Source of the DNA: Comamonas sp. BIGb0152
Lineage (GTDB): Bacteria > Pseudomonadota > Gammaproteobacteria > Burkholderiales > Burkholderiaceae_C
DNA length: 64,000 nucleotides
Reading direction: 5' to 3'
Assembly: GCF_024809975.1 (NCBI RefSeq)
Contig: NZ_JANUDY010000001.1
Coordinates: forward strand, 62,001 to 126,000
Below, in pieces: positions 15,914 through 23,980 of the stretch. Made by a program: the position numbers and the translations under genes. Under the pieces are notes generated by a model. It did no database searches. It saw nothing but the letters and a program-made list of their open reading frames with translations, and was not told the origin of the DNA. How positions within the stretch are numbered: the stretch's first letter is position 1; each line of letters opens with the position of its first letter.

Positions 15914-17335
15914 TTAGGCGTTCAACGCCAAGGTCTGCCAGGCTTGCGGATCGACCACGGGCATGCCCACCCCCAGCAAGGCGGCCACCGCCTGCGGGCA
16001 AGAAGGAAACCAGGCATGGAAGTAGCTGGCATGGATGCTGCCCTGCCGGTAGACGGCCTCGCCCTTGCCGCTGTCGGCCACCTGGCCGGGGCGGCTGCTG
16101 CGTGCCACTTCCAGGGCCTCACTCTGCAGCTTGGAGTAGTGGAAGGTGTGGCCGCGCAGCATGCCCCAGGGCGTCAGCAACTGCTGCATGCCCAGGCCCG
16201 CCAAACGTTGCTGCATCACAGCCTGCGCCGGTAGCAAACCCCATAGGCTGTGCCAACGGCTTTCCAGATCGGTGAGGCCTTCGGCCAGCGCCACCATGCC
16301 GCCGCACTCGGCCCAGACGGGCTTGCGCTGCTCCAGGTGGGCCTGCAGATCGAGCTGCAGGCCGGCATTGGCTTTGAGCGCATGCAGGTGCAGCTCCGGG
16401 TAGCCGCCGGGCAACCACAGCGCATCACAGGCGGGCAGGCGCTCCCCTGCAATCGGCGCGAAAAAGGCCAGCTCGGCGCCCATGGCCTGCAGGCATTCCA
16501 GGTTGGCGGTGTAGATAAAGCTGAAGGCGGCATCGCGCGCCACGGCAATGCGCCGGCCGGCCAGCCAGGCGGGCAGCGCAGGGGCTTGGGCTGGCGCATC
16601 AAATGCCACGCTCCAGCGCTGCTGCCACTGCGCCCAGTCCAGCTGGCCCAGCGGCGTTTGGGCCAGTACATCGGCGGCGGCATCCAGGCGCTCGGCGGCA
16701 TCGTGCAGCTCGTGGGCGGCTACCAGTCCCAGGTGGCGTTCGGGCAGCAGGTTGGCGCGGGGCTTGGCGGCATCCAGGCTGATCTGGTGCATGGCACCCA
16801 GCCACAGGGCCGGGTCGCGCAGGCCGCCCCGCAGCATCTCGCCATGGTGGGCGGTGGCCACACGGTTGGCCAGCACACCGGCCAGCTTCAGGCCCGGGTC
16901 GTAGTGCTGCAAGCCATGGGCAATGGCACCAAAGGTGGCGGCCATGGCCGATGCATCTACCACCACCACAGCAGATATGCCCAGCGACTTGGCCAGCTCG
17001 GCGGCGCTGTTGGCGCCGTCAAACAAGCCCATCACGCCTTCGATCAGCAGCACATCATTGCTTTGCGCAGCCTGGAACAGGCGGGCACGCACGTCGGCTT
17101 CGCCATTCATCCAGCGGTCCAGCGCATGCACCGGCTGGCCACTGGCCAAGCGCAGCCACTGCGGGTCGAGAAAATCCGGGCCGCACTTGAACACCTGCAC
17201 CCGCCGCCCCTGGCGGGCATGCAAACGCGCCAGGGCCGCAGTCACCGTGGTCTTGCCCTGGCCCGAGGCGGGCGCTGCAATCAACAGCGCTACACAGTGG
17301 GCCACGGGGCTGTTCTGAACTGTCATGTCGGTCAT
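15914..17335 (-). CDS. cobB: Cobyrinate a,c-diamide synthase
   Basis: CobB/CbiA amidates the a and c side chains of the corrin ring with glutamine and ATP. The 473-residue product has a dethiobiotin-synthetase-like ATP site (IAAPASGQGKTTV, then FKCGPDFLDP and EGVMGLFDG). A C-terminal glutamine amidotransferase domain carries the nucleophile Cys in VWAECGGMVALAEGL and a His in SIHASYFHAW. Length and motif order are normal. The ATG at 17335 has an AGGT sequence upstream; a second ATG at 17326 is close. It follows btuB by 22 bp. A cobyrinate amidase without nearby ring-building genes suggests entry from cobyrinic acid or ring genes located elsewhere. Confidence 0.94.
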   Translation of the reverse strand: MTDMTVQNSPVAHCVALLIAAPASGQGKTTVTAALARLHARQGRRVQVFKCGPDFLDPQWLRLASGQPVHALDRWMNGEADVRARLFQAAQSNDVLLIEGVMGLFDGANSAAELAKSLGISAVVVVDASAMAATFGAIAHGLQHYDPGLKLAGVLANRVATAHHGEMLRGGLRDPALWLGAMHQISLDAAKPRANLLPERHLGLVAAHELHDAAERLDAAADVLAQTPLGQLDWAQWQQRWSVAFDAPAQAPALPAWLAGRRIAVARDAAFSFIYTANLECLQAMGAELAFFAPIAGERLPACDALWLPGGYPELHLHALKANAGLQLDLQAHLEQRKPVWAECGGMVALAEGLTDLESRWHSLWGLLPAQAVMQQRLAGLGMQQLLTPWGMLRGHTFHYSKLQSEALEVARSSRPGQVADSGKGEAVYRQGSIHASYFHAWFPSCPQAVAALLGVGMPVVDPQAWQTLALNA

Positions 17336-17357
17336 GCTTGCACTACCTGGTTGGCAC

Positions 17358-19256
17358 TCATTGCGGCATCCACTTGACGCCCACATACACGCTGCGCCCT
17401 TCGCTGGCATAGGTGCGCGCCGTCTGGTAGCGCTTGTCCGCCAGGTTGTTGATCCGGGCGATCAGGTTGACATCCTTGGCCAACTCGGTCTGCGCCGACA
17501 GGTTGAACAAGGTATAGCCGCCCAGCAAGTTGGTGTTGGCGGCATTGTCAAAGCGCTTGGCGCTGGTCTGCAGGTCGGCGGCCCAGGTCCATCCTGCTGC
17601 ACGGGTCTCGGCGCCCAAAGTGGCATAGCGCTTGGCGCGGCGCGCCAGCAGCTTGTCGTTTTCGGTATCGCGCGGGTTCTGGAAATCTACCGAGCCATGC
17701 AGGTTGAAGGCACCCAGCTTGGTGGTGCCCGCCAAGGTAATGCCTTCCAGCCGCGCCTTGCCCACATTGGCATAGCAGCCGAATGCGCTGTCGCAGCTAC
17801 CCGGAGACGAGAAATTGATCAGGTTGGTGATCCGGTTGCGGTAAGCCGTGGCCGAGAAGCTGTCGGCACCTTGCGCCCAGCGCAGGCCCAGCTCAGCATT
17901 GCGGCTTTTCTCGGGTTGCAAGGAGGCATCGCCGTATTCGCTAAAGCGCTGGTAGAGCGTGGGCACACGGAAGGCGGTACCCACCGTCGCCGTGGCGCGC
18001 CAGTGCGTCGCAAAAGCGTAGCCGTAGGCGGCGCTGCCGGTGGTCTTGCCGCCAAACTCGCTGTCGTCATCCCGGCGCAGGTTCAGCTGCACCGTGTGCG
18101 GGCCGGTGTTCAGGCCATAGCCCAGCGCCAGCGCATTCTGGTGGCGGTCACGGTCAATGCCGCCATTGGTCAGCGCGTCGTCGCGGCGCTCCAAGGCGGC
18201 GGTCGCAGTGTGGATGCCCAGGCGCCATTCGTTCTGGAACAGGACGTTGTGCAGGCGGGTATCGGTCTTGTAGGGCGCGGGCCGGGTCTCGTAAAAATCA
18301 CGCGATTCGCTGATCTGCAGCTTGGTGCTGTAGTGATCCGTCCATTGCGCATGCCAGTTCAGGCCCAGCGCATGCATTTTGTTGAGACTGCGGTCGTCCT
18401 CGGTCAGGCTGTTGTCATAGCCGGAGTTCACATCGCTGGCCAGCAAGGTGGCTTCCAGCCGGTGCTGGCGGTTGATCTGGTAGCCCAGTCGCCCGCTGAT
18501 GGCATTGCTGCGGTAGTCGTCCTTGTCCGGGTTGGCAGTCGCCACAGTGCGCGCATTGAAGCCGTCGGTCTGCGAGCGGTTGAGGCCCAGCGCGTAATCC
18601 CAGCCGTTTGCGCCGCCAGAGATACCGGCCTCGGCCGTGAACGTGCCCCGGTTGCCAAAGCCCAGGCCCACATAGGGCTGGGCGGGGCCTTCGCCTTTTT
18701 TGGTGAAGATCTGCACCACGCCACCCATGGCATCTGAGCCATACACGGCAGCAGCCGAGCCACGCAACACCTCGATGCGGTCGATCAAGGCCAAGGGGAT
18801 GGATTGCCAGGAGGCGCCGCCGGTCGACTGCGAATCCATGCGTACGCCGTCAACATAGACGGCGGTAAAGCGCGAGTCCGCACCGCGCAGAAACACACTG
18901 GTGGTGCTGCCCGGCCCGCCATTGCGTGTGATCTGAATACCGGGCACCCGCGCCAGCACATCGGCCACGCTGCCCGGGCCCTGGCGCGCAATGGTCTGCG
19001 CATCGATGATGGACATGTCGGCCACCAGATCGGACAGCGGCTGCGCAATGCGGTTGGCAGTCACTACCATCTCTTTCAGGTTTTTACCCTCTGTTTCTGC
19101 GCCCGGCTGGCTTGGCTGCGCCTGCGCGGTCAGCGCAAAGAACGGCAGCACCGAGGCCAGGGCCAAAGCCGTGACGGATGGGGATGGAACAAGGGTGTGA
19201 CCGGGCGTGAAAGCGAGACCCGCGCAAGGGCGTGTCAAAGGCATCGAGGACAACAT
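17358..19256 (-). CDS. btuB: TonB-dependent vitamin B12 receptor
   Basis: This outer-membrane receptor (632 residues from the ATG at 19256) takes up cobalamin with energy from TonB. A signal peptide ends near ALTAQA (about residue 47). The TonB box is KEMVVTA. The plug domain follows, with IITR-type GIQITRNGGPG, VFLRGADSRFTAVYVDGVRM and IEVLRGSAAAVYGSDAMGGVVQIFTKK. The rest is a beta-barrel, ending in Gln rather than the usual Phe (VGVKWMPQ). The signal peptide is somewhat long, so the start at 19244 is an alternative. It is the first gene behind the cobalamin riboswitch and heads the B12 array, as expected for repression by B12. Confidence 0.93.
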   Translation of the reverse strand: MLSSMPLTRPCAGLAFTPGHTLVPSPSVTALALASVLPFFALTAQAQPSQPGAETEGKNLKEMVVTANRIAQPLSDLVADMSIIDAQTIARQGPGSVADVLARVPGIQITRNGGPGSTTSVFLRGADSRFTAVYVDGVRMDSQSTGGASWQSIPLALIDRIEVLRGSAAAVYGSDAMGGVVQIFTKKGEGPAQPYVGLGFGNRGTFTAEAGISGGANGWDYALGLNRSQTDGFNARTVATANPDKDDYRSNAISGRLGYQINRQHRLEATLLASDVNSGYDNSLTEDDRSLNKMHALGLNWHAQWTDHYSTKLQISESRDFYETRPAPYKTDTRLHNVLFQNEWRLGIHTATAALERRDDALTNGGIDRDRHQNALALGYGLNTGPHTVQLNLRRDDDSEFGGKTTGSAAYGYAFATHWRATATVGTAFRVPTLYQRFSEYGDASLQPEKSRNAELGLRWAQGADSFSATAYRNRITNLINFSSPGSCDSAFGCYANVGKARLEGITLAGTTKLGAFNLHGSVDFQNPRDTENDKLLARRAKRYATLGAETRAAGWTWAADLQTSAKRFDNAANTNLLGGYTLFNLSAQTELAKDVNLIARINNLADKRYQTARTYASEGRSVYVGVKWMPQ

Positions 19257-19353
19257 GGACTGAGCTGGCGATAAACCACCCCGCGCCAGCCTCCCCGCCG
19301 GCAATGGGGAACACAGAAGCTGCAGCAGCCCTTGGGCCGCGCGCCTCCACTAT

Positions 19354-19628
19354 GTTGGCCGGTATCCGGGCTGGCGATGACACAGCGCGCGCCTTCCCAA
19401 ACACTTGTTCAAGGTATTCAGTGGCATAGTTGCGGCTGTGGATGGCGCAAAAGCCAACCATCGCTTACCGTTGCGGGGGCAGCGCAGGTTGCGAGAGAAC
19501 CTGTTTACGATCTCTGCGCAGCCGCTTTGGAGGAGATCGCAAACAGGTTCCTGGGCTTGTAGGGCACAAGCCCCGCTCCTGCTTCCCGTTGAACTGCCCC
19601 CATGTGAACCACCAGGGCGAGCACCAAC
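19354..19628 (-). promoter_or_regulatory. Cobalamin riboswitch (AdoCbl aptamer)
   Basis: On the minus strand the leader of btuB contains the aptamer signatures in order: P1 GTTGG (19628-19624) pairing with CCAAC at the 3' end (19358-19354); CGGGAA; GCTGCCCCCGCAACGG with GTAAGCG; the B12 box GCCACTG; GGGAAGGC; and GCCAGCCCGGATACCGGCC. Its span is 275 nt because the loop of P4 is enlarged to 89 nt. About 97 nt separate it from the btuB start. In that stretch GCTGGCG (19290-19284) can pair with CGCCAGC (19270-19264) next to the start codon, and the same CGCCAGC sequence occurs inside the aptamer (19376-19370), giving a plausible translational switch. Confidence 0.92.
19489..19577 (-). repeat. 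Double-hairpin insert in loop P4 of the riboswitch
   Basis: The P4 arms GCAGG (19582-19578) and CCTGC (19488-19484) are intact but enclose 89 nt instead of the usual seven or so. The extra sequence folds into two hairpins: an 8-bp perfect stem GGGCTTGT/ACAAGCCC (19553-19573) and an 18-bp stem GAACCTGTTTGCGATCTC with one G-U pair (19533-19550 with 19497-19514). It looks like a REP/MITE-type palindromic repeat that landed in the aptamer. No flanking duplication could be defined. Confidence 0.65.
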
Positions 19629-19680
19629 GGGTACAATTTTAGCGTTAAACCCATTGCGCACTTACGAAGACTGTCTCTCT

Positions 19681-19896
19681 ATGGCCACTACGCCTTCTAT
19701 GGATCTGATGCTTGAGCGGGTGGAGGCACTGCTGAGCCAGCATGAGGCTTTGCAACGCTCCCATGCCCAATTGCAAGAGCAAGTCACCACCCTGACCCAG
19801 GAGCGTGACTCCCTCCAATCGCGCCTGACAGCGGCCCGCGCCCGCGTGGATGCGCTGATCGAACGCCTGCCCAAGACCTTTGACCAGGACGAATGA
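19681..19896 (+). CDS. Small coiled-coil protein, ZapB-like (TIGR02449 type)
   Basis: This 71-residue protein is almost entirely an alpha-helical coiled coil with heptad leucines (about residues 8-62), ending in an acidic tail. Such small proteins precede zapA in many proteobacteria and are annotated as TIGR02449 or as ZapB-like cell-division factors. The ATG at 19681 gives the expected length. Its stop overlaps the zapA start (ATGATGA), so the two are translationally coupled. It is divergent from btuB, and the riboswitch leader lies between them. A direct role at the Z-ring is inferred from the neighbour only. Confidence 0.8.
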   Translation: MATTPSMDLMLERVEALLSQHEALQRSHAQLQEQVTTLTQERDSLQSRLTAARARVDALIERLPKTFDQDE

Positions 19897-20297
19897 TGAA
19901 GCAGCTTGAAGTACACATCATGCAGCAAAGCTATATGCTGGGCTGCCCCGAAGGCCAGGAAGCACGCCTGCTGGCCGCCGTCAAGCATGTGGATGGGGCC
20001 ATGAGCGGCATCCGCGACGCAGGCAAGATCCGTGGCCGCGAGCGTATCGCCGTATTGGCGGCACTCAATGTGGCCTTTGATCTGCTGGACCTGCAGGTAC
20101 AGAACAGCGAATTGAGCCAGACTACCGATGCCTTGCAGGCGCAATCTGCGGCCATGGCCGAGGCGCAATCAGCCCCCGGCCCGCAAGCGACGCTGGACTG
20201 GGATGAGCCACGACTGCAATCCGTCATGCAGCGGCTCGATGCCGCGCTGGCACCAGCGCAGGCCCAGACCGCAGCAGCGACCCCAACCAGCGCTTGA
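19893..20297 (+). CDS. zapA: Cell division protein ZapA
   Basis: ZapA binds FtsZ and cross-links its protofilaments, stabilising the Z-ring. The 134-residue protein has the N-terminal ZapA domain with YMLGCPEGQEARLLAAVKHVD at about residues 14-34, then GRERIAVLAALNVAFDLL, which starts the long helix of the tetramer. An Ala/Gln-rich C-terminal tail makes it slightly longer than the E. coli protein. The start at 19893 overlaps the preceding gene's stop. A 6S RNA gene follows about 170 bp downstream, the classic zapA-ssrS arrangement. Confidence 0.92.
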   Translation: MMKQLEVHIMQQSYMLGCPEGQEARLLAAVKHVDGAMSGIRDAGKIRGRERIAVLAALNVAFDLLDLQVQNSELSQTTDALQAQSAAMAEAQSAPGPQATLDWDEPRLQSVMQRLDAALAPAQAQTAAATPTSA

Positions 20298-20470
20298 TGG
20301 ACAGCGGCAGGCGAGCGCTAACACCAGATTGCGACGCCCTGCAATGCCCTGGCTAAAAATACCGCTTCACACATTCCTCAGTCTGTGTAGTCCGCTATCT
20401 TTTTTGACCAATCTGAGCGCATTGAATTGCAGTTTTCACAAGCGCGGCGGGCATGAGCCATTACAATGGA

Positions 20471-20650
20471 GACGTTCGCAGCCCCTCTGGGCTTTATAGT
20501 TCCTTGAACCAATGCTCTTTGAGCAGGGCTTGGTATATCACCTATTGAGCGTGATCGTCTCGCGTCAGATGAACCCAACGATAGGTTGCCCTCGCCCACC
20601 TGAACCCCCGGTTCAGGATGCCGGTCCAGGGGATCCGCTGCGAACACCTT
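20471..20650 (+). ncRNA. ssrS: 6S RNA
   Basis: The roughly 180-nt region downstream of zapA can form the long 6S rod that mimics an open promoter and sequesters sigma-70 RNA polymerase. The closing stem pairs GTTCGCAGC (20474-20482) with GCTGCGAAC (20637-20645), and a further stem-loop near CCTGAACCCCCGGTTCAGG (20599-20617) lies in the 3' half. TACAAT (20462-20467) is a possible -10 element. No protein-coding frame looks real here. Exact ends are approximate. The call rests on synteny and pairing, not on a covariance search. Confidence 0.8.
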
Positions 20651-20706
20651 ATTTTTTCGGGCAGGCTGCTCGCTCTGTCTTCTCCTCTCCGCGACAGCGG
20701 GGTTTC

Positions 20707-20733
20707 AGGCCACCTGTTTCAGGTGGCCTTTTT
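20707..20733 (+). terminator. Rho-independent terminator after 6S RNA
   Basis: AGGCCACCTG pairs with CAGGTGGCCT around a TTT loop and is followed by a T-tract. It ends only about ten bases before the ATG of the TSUP gene, so that gene must either read through it or have a very short leader. Confidence 0.85.
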
Positions 20734-20743
20734 ACTGTGCACC

Positions 20744-21565
20744 ATGACTGATCCCCTCGTTTTGCTGCCGCTGTCTTTTCTGGGCCTGATTGGCGGTTTT
20801 CTCGCTGGCCTGCTGGGCATCGGCGGCGGCATGGTGCTGGTGCCCTTCATCACCTACATCCTAGGCACCCAGGGCGTGGCGCCCGAGCTGGCGATCAAGA
20901 TGGCGATTGCCACCTCGATGGCGACCATCGTCTTCACCTCCCTATCCAGCGTGCGGGCCCACCACCAGCATGGCGCCGTGCGCTGGGATCTTGTCAAACG
21001 CCTGGCGCCGGGCATTGTGCTGGGCGGCCTGATTGCCAGTCTGGGCATTTTTGCGGTGCTCAAAGGCAGCTACCTGGGCCTGTTCTTTGGCCTGTTCATC
21101 GGTTACTCGGCGCTGCGCATGTTCCGTAAATCCACCGGCAAGGCCATGCGCGCCATGCCAGGCACTGCCGGGCAGTTGGCCGCCGGCGGTGTGATTGGCG
21201 GCCTCTCGGGCTTGGTGGGCGCGGGCGGCGCCTTTATCAGCGTGCCCTTTATGACCTGGTGCAGCGTGCCGATGCACAATGCCGTCGCCACCAGCTCGGC
21301 GCTGGGCTTTCCGATTGCAGTCACCAATGTGCTGGGCTTTATGGTGGCGGGCCTGCATCTGCAAGGCCTGCCTCCCCATTCGCTGGGCTACATCTGGCTG
21401 CCGGGCCTGGCCGCCATTGCCACTTGCAGCGTGCTGACCGCGCCGCTGGGCGCCCGCGCCGCGCACCGGCTGCCGGTGGGCCAGCTCAAGAAGATTTTTG
21501 GCGGCATCTTGCTGTGCCTGGCGGTTTACATGCTCTACAAGAGCCTGGCGGCCTGGCAGGGCTGA
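20744..21565 (+). CDS. TSUP/TauE-SafE family transporter
   Basis: This 273-residue membrane protein has about eight helices and the duplicated motif of the TauE/SafE family: GLLGIGGGMVLVPFI near residue 25 and GGLSGLVGAGGAFISVPFM near residue 155. Members export sulfite, sulfoacetate or other organosulfur anions; the substrate here cannot be told. The ATG at 20744 begins immediately before the first helix and immediately after the terminator of the 6S gene. It is convergent with hemN, with only 26 bp between the stop codons and no clear terminator. Confidence 0.85.
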   Translation: MTDPLVLLPLSFLGLIGGFLAGLLGIGGGMVLVPFITYILGTQGVAPELAIKMAIATSMATIVFTSLSSVRAHHQHGAVRWDLVKRLAPGIVLGGLIASLGIFAVLKGSYLGLFFGLFIGYSALRMFRKSTGKAMRAMPGTAGQLAAGGVIGGLSGLVGAGGAFISVPFMTWCSVPMHNAVATSSALGFPIAVTNVLGFMVAGLHLQGLPPHSLGYIWLPGLAAIATCSVLTAPLGARAAHRLPVGQLKKIFGGILLCLAVYMLYKSLAAWQG

Positions 21566-21591
21566 GCACCTGTTCTCAGCCTGCCCGCCGC

Positions 21592-22974
21592 TTAGATGAT
21601 GCGCGAAAAGCGCGCCCGGTTGCGGTCGGCCTGCAGGTTCTTGTCGAACACCATGGCCACGCCGCGCACAAAATACCAGCCTAGCTCCGTCACGCAGATG
21701 GACTCGTCGCTCAGCTGCACCAGGCCTTGGTCCTGCAGCTCGCGCAGCTGGGCCAGCTCGGCGGCAAAGTACTGCGCAAAATCAATCAGCCAGGCCTGTT
21801 CTATCGACTCAATCGCCAGGCTGCCCTGGCACATCAGGCCCATGATGACTGAGCGGCGCAGCAGGTCGTCGCGCGTCAATGCCAAGCCGCGCACCACAGG
21901 GATCTGGCCCTGGTCGATCAGGTCGTAGTACTCCTCCAGGGTCTTGGCATTTTGGCTATAGGTGGTGCCAATGCGGCCGATCGCCGACACCCCCAGGGCC
22001 ATCAGGTCGCAATCGGGCTGGGTGCTATAGCCCTGAAAATTGCGGTGCAGGCGCCCCTGGCGCTTGGCCACCGCCAAGGCGTCTTCAGGCAAGGCGAAAT
22101 GGTCCATGCCTACATACACATAACCGGCACCTTCCAGCGCGGACAGCGCCTGCGCCAGCATGGCCAGCTTGTCGCCCGGGCTGGGCAGATCCTCCGCCTG
22201 GATGCGGCGTTGCGGCTTGAAGCGCTCGGGCAGGTGGGCGTAGGCATACAGCGCAATGCGGTCGGGCCGCAGCGTATTGACCTGCTCCATCGTGCGGGCA
22301 AAGCTCTGCGGGCTTTGCAGGGGCAGACCATAGATCAGATCGATATTGATAGATTCAAAGCCAATTTCGCGCGCCTGTGCCACCAGCGCAAACACCTGGT
22401 CAGCGGGCTGCTCGCGGTGCACGGCCTTTTGCACCAGCGGGTCAAAATCCTGCACACCAAAGCTCAGGCGGTTAAAGCCCAGCAGGTACAGGTGCTGCAG
22501 GCGCTCACGGCTGACGGTGCGCGGATCGACCTCGATCGAATACTCGCCACCGGGCTGCAGCACAAAGCGCTGTTTGACCATGTCCATCAGGCGGCTGAGG
22601 CCCTGGTCGGTCAAGAAAGTGGGCGATCCACCGCCCAAGTGCAACTGGCTGATGGTGGGGCGGGCGCTGACATGGGCCAGTTGCAGGTCCAGCTCGCGCT
22701 TCAGGTAATCCAGGTACTCATCGGCCCGCTCGGCATGCTTGGTGATGATCTTGTTGCAGGCGCAGTAGTAGCACAGCGACGCGCAGAACGGCACATGCAC
22801 ATACAAGGACAGCGGCGCCAGCCTGCCCGCCAGGCCGGTGCCGCGTTGTGCCAGCGCCTGTTTGTAGGCATCCGCAGCAAAGGCTTCAACAAATCGGTCT
22901 GCGGTAGGATACGAGGTGTAACGGGGGCCGGGAACGTCAAAGCGGCGCAGCAGTTCAGGGGTCAGGGAAATCAT
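21592..22974 (-). CDS. hemN: Oxygen-independent coproporphyrinogen III oxidase
   Basis: HemN is a radical-SAM enzyme that converts coproporphyrinogen III to protoporphyrinogen IX without oxygen in haem synthesis. The 460-residue protein has PRYTSYPTADRF near the N terminus, LYVHVPFCASLCYYCACNK with the radical-SAM cluster cysteines (C-x3-C-x2-C, plus the adjacent C typical of HemN) at about residue 60, and HLGGGSPTFL. The HemN C-terminal domain follows. The ATG at 22974 has an AGGAAG ribosome-binding site. It is divergent from fnr across one perfect FNR box, fitting anaerobic control. Confidence 0.95.
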   Translation of the reverse strand: MISLTPELLRRFDVPGPRYTSYPTADRFVEAFAADAYKQALAQRGTGLAGRLAPLSLYVHVPFCASLCYYCACNKIITKHAERADEYLDYLKRELDLQLAHVSARPTISQLHLGGGSPTFLTDQGLSRLMDMVKQRFVLQPGGEYSIEVDPRTVSRERLQHLYLLGFNRLSFGVQDFDPLVQKAVHREQPADQVFALVAQAREIGFESINIDLIYGLPLQSPQSFARTMEQVNTLRPDRIALYAYAHLPERFKPQRRIQAEDLPSPGDKLAMLAQALSALEGAGYVYVGMDHFALPEDALAVAKRQGRLHRNFQGYSTQPDCDLMALGVSAIGRIGTTYSQNAKTLEEYYDLIDQGQIPVVRGLALTRDDLLRRSVIMGLMCQGSLAIESIEQAWLIDFAQYFAAELAQLRELQDQGLVQLSDESICVTELGWYFVRGVAMVFDKNLQADRNRARFSRII

Positions 22975-23027
22975 GTTTCTTCTTCCTAGCGGACGCCCCA
23001 ATGTGCCCCAAGGCCCGCCACGCGTCC

Positions 23028-23041
23028 TTGATGTACATCAA
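23028..23041. promoter_or_regulatory. FNR box between hemN and fnr
   Basis: TTGATGTACATCAA is a perfect FNR half-site pair (TTGAT-N4-ATCAA). Its centre is about 60 bp before the hemN ATG and 91 bp before the fnr ATG. A CACAAT sequence (23064-23069) towards fnr and CACATT (23005-23000 on the minus strand) towards hemN stand where a -10 element would be if the box were at -41.5 for both promoters. Confidence 0.85.
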
Positions 23042-23125
23042 GAAGCCTATTGGCGCCTGCACGCACAATAGGCGCATCCAAGGAACGTCGTTCCTATCTG
23101 AATAGTTGTTCACGGGTATTGATAC

Positions 23126-23848
23126 ATGACATCCAACTCCATCAAAGTAGCGTGCTCCAGCTGCAATTTGCGCGAGCTGTGCATGCCCGTGGGACTGTCG
23201 TCCGAACAGATGGAGCGCATCGACGAGATCGTGGCCACGCGGCGCAAGATCAAGCGCGGCAGTGCGCTGTTCCGCAATGGCGAAACTTTCACATCCTTGT
23301 ATGCGATACGCACCGGTTTCTTCAAAACCAGCATCGCCACCGAAGACGGCCGCGACCAGGTCACCGGTTTTCAAATGGCCGGCGAGATCATCGGGCTGGA
23401 CGGCATCGTCAGCGACCGCCACTCCTGTGACGCGATTGCGCTGGAAGATGCCGAAGTCTGCGTGATGCCCTACTCCTCGCTCGAAGAGCTGTCGCGTGAA
23501 GTGACCGCCCTGCAGCACCATGTGCACAAGGTGATGAGCCGCGAGATCGTGCGCGAGCACGGCGTCATGCTGCTGCTGGGCAGCATGCGCGCCGAAGAGC
23601 GCCTGGCCGCCTTCTTGCTGAACCTGGTGCAGCGCCTGCATGCCCGGGGCTTTTCGCAGCATGAGCTGATCCTGCGCATGACCCGCGAGGAAATCGGCAG
23701 CTATCTCGGCCTGAAGTTGGAAACCGTCAGCCGCACCTTCTCCAAGTTTGCCGAGGAGAACATCATCGAGGTCAAGCAACGCCATGTGCGTATTCTGGAC
23801 ACCGACAAGCTCCAAGGGCTGATCAACACCCAGGCCTGCACGGCCTGA
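23126..23848 (+). CDS. fnr: FNR-type oxygen-sensing transcription regulator
   Basis: This 240-residue CRP/FNR regulator has the four cluster cysteines: Cys10, Cys13 and Cys19 near the N terminus (C-x2-C-x5-C) and Cys101 in the effector domain, the same spacing as E. coli FNR. The C-terminal helix-turn-helix (LGLKLETVSRTFSKF) has the Glu and Ser-Arg that read TTGAT half-sites. It should activate anaerobic genes when its 4Fe-4S cluster is intact. The shared FNR box implies autoregulation and control of hemN. A universal stress protein gene follows in the same direction after 132 bp, a common FNR target elsewhere. Confidence 0.95.
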   Translation: MTSNSIKVACSSCNLRELCMPVGLSSEQMERIDEIVATRRKIKRGSALFRNGETFTSLYAIRTGFFKTSIATEDGRDQVTGFQMAGEIIGLDGIVSDRHSCDAIALEDAEVCVMPYSSLEELSREVTALQHHVHKVMSREIVREHGVMLLLGSMRAEERLAAFLLNLVQRLHARGFSQHELILRMTREEIGSYLGLKLETVSRTFSKFAEENIIEVKQRHVRILDTDKLQGLINTQACTA

Positions 23849-23980
23849 GCGCTGTACCGCGCGGCGGCGGCACAAACGCGGTCTGATCTGACATCCACGG
23901 CCGCCGCAAGGGGCGATGCTCGGTGGTGAACCCCGGCAAGGCTGCACGCCCTGCCCCATCTGTCATGAAAGGAGCCTGCC

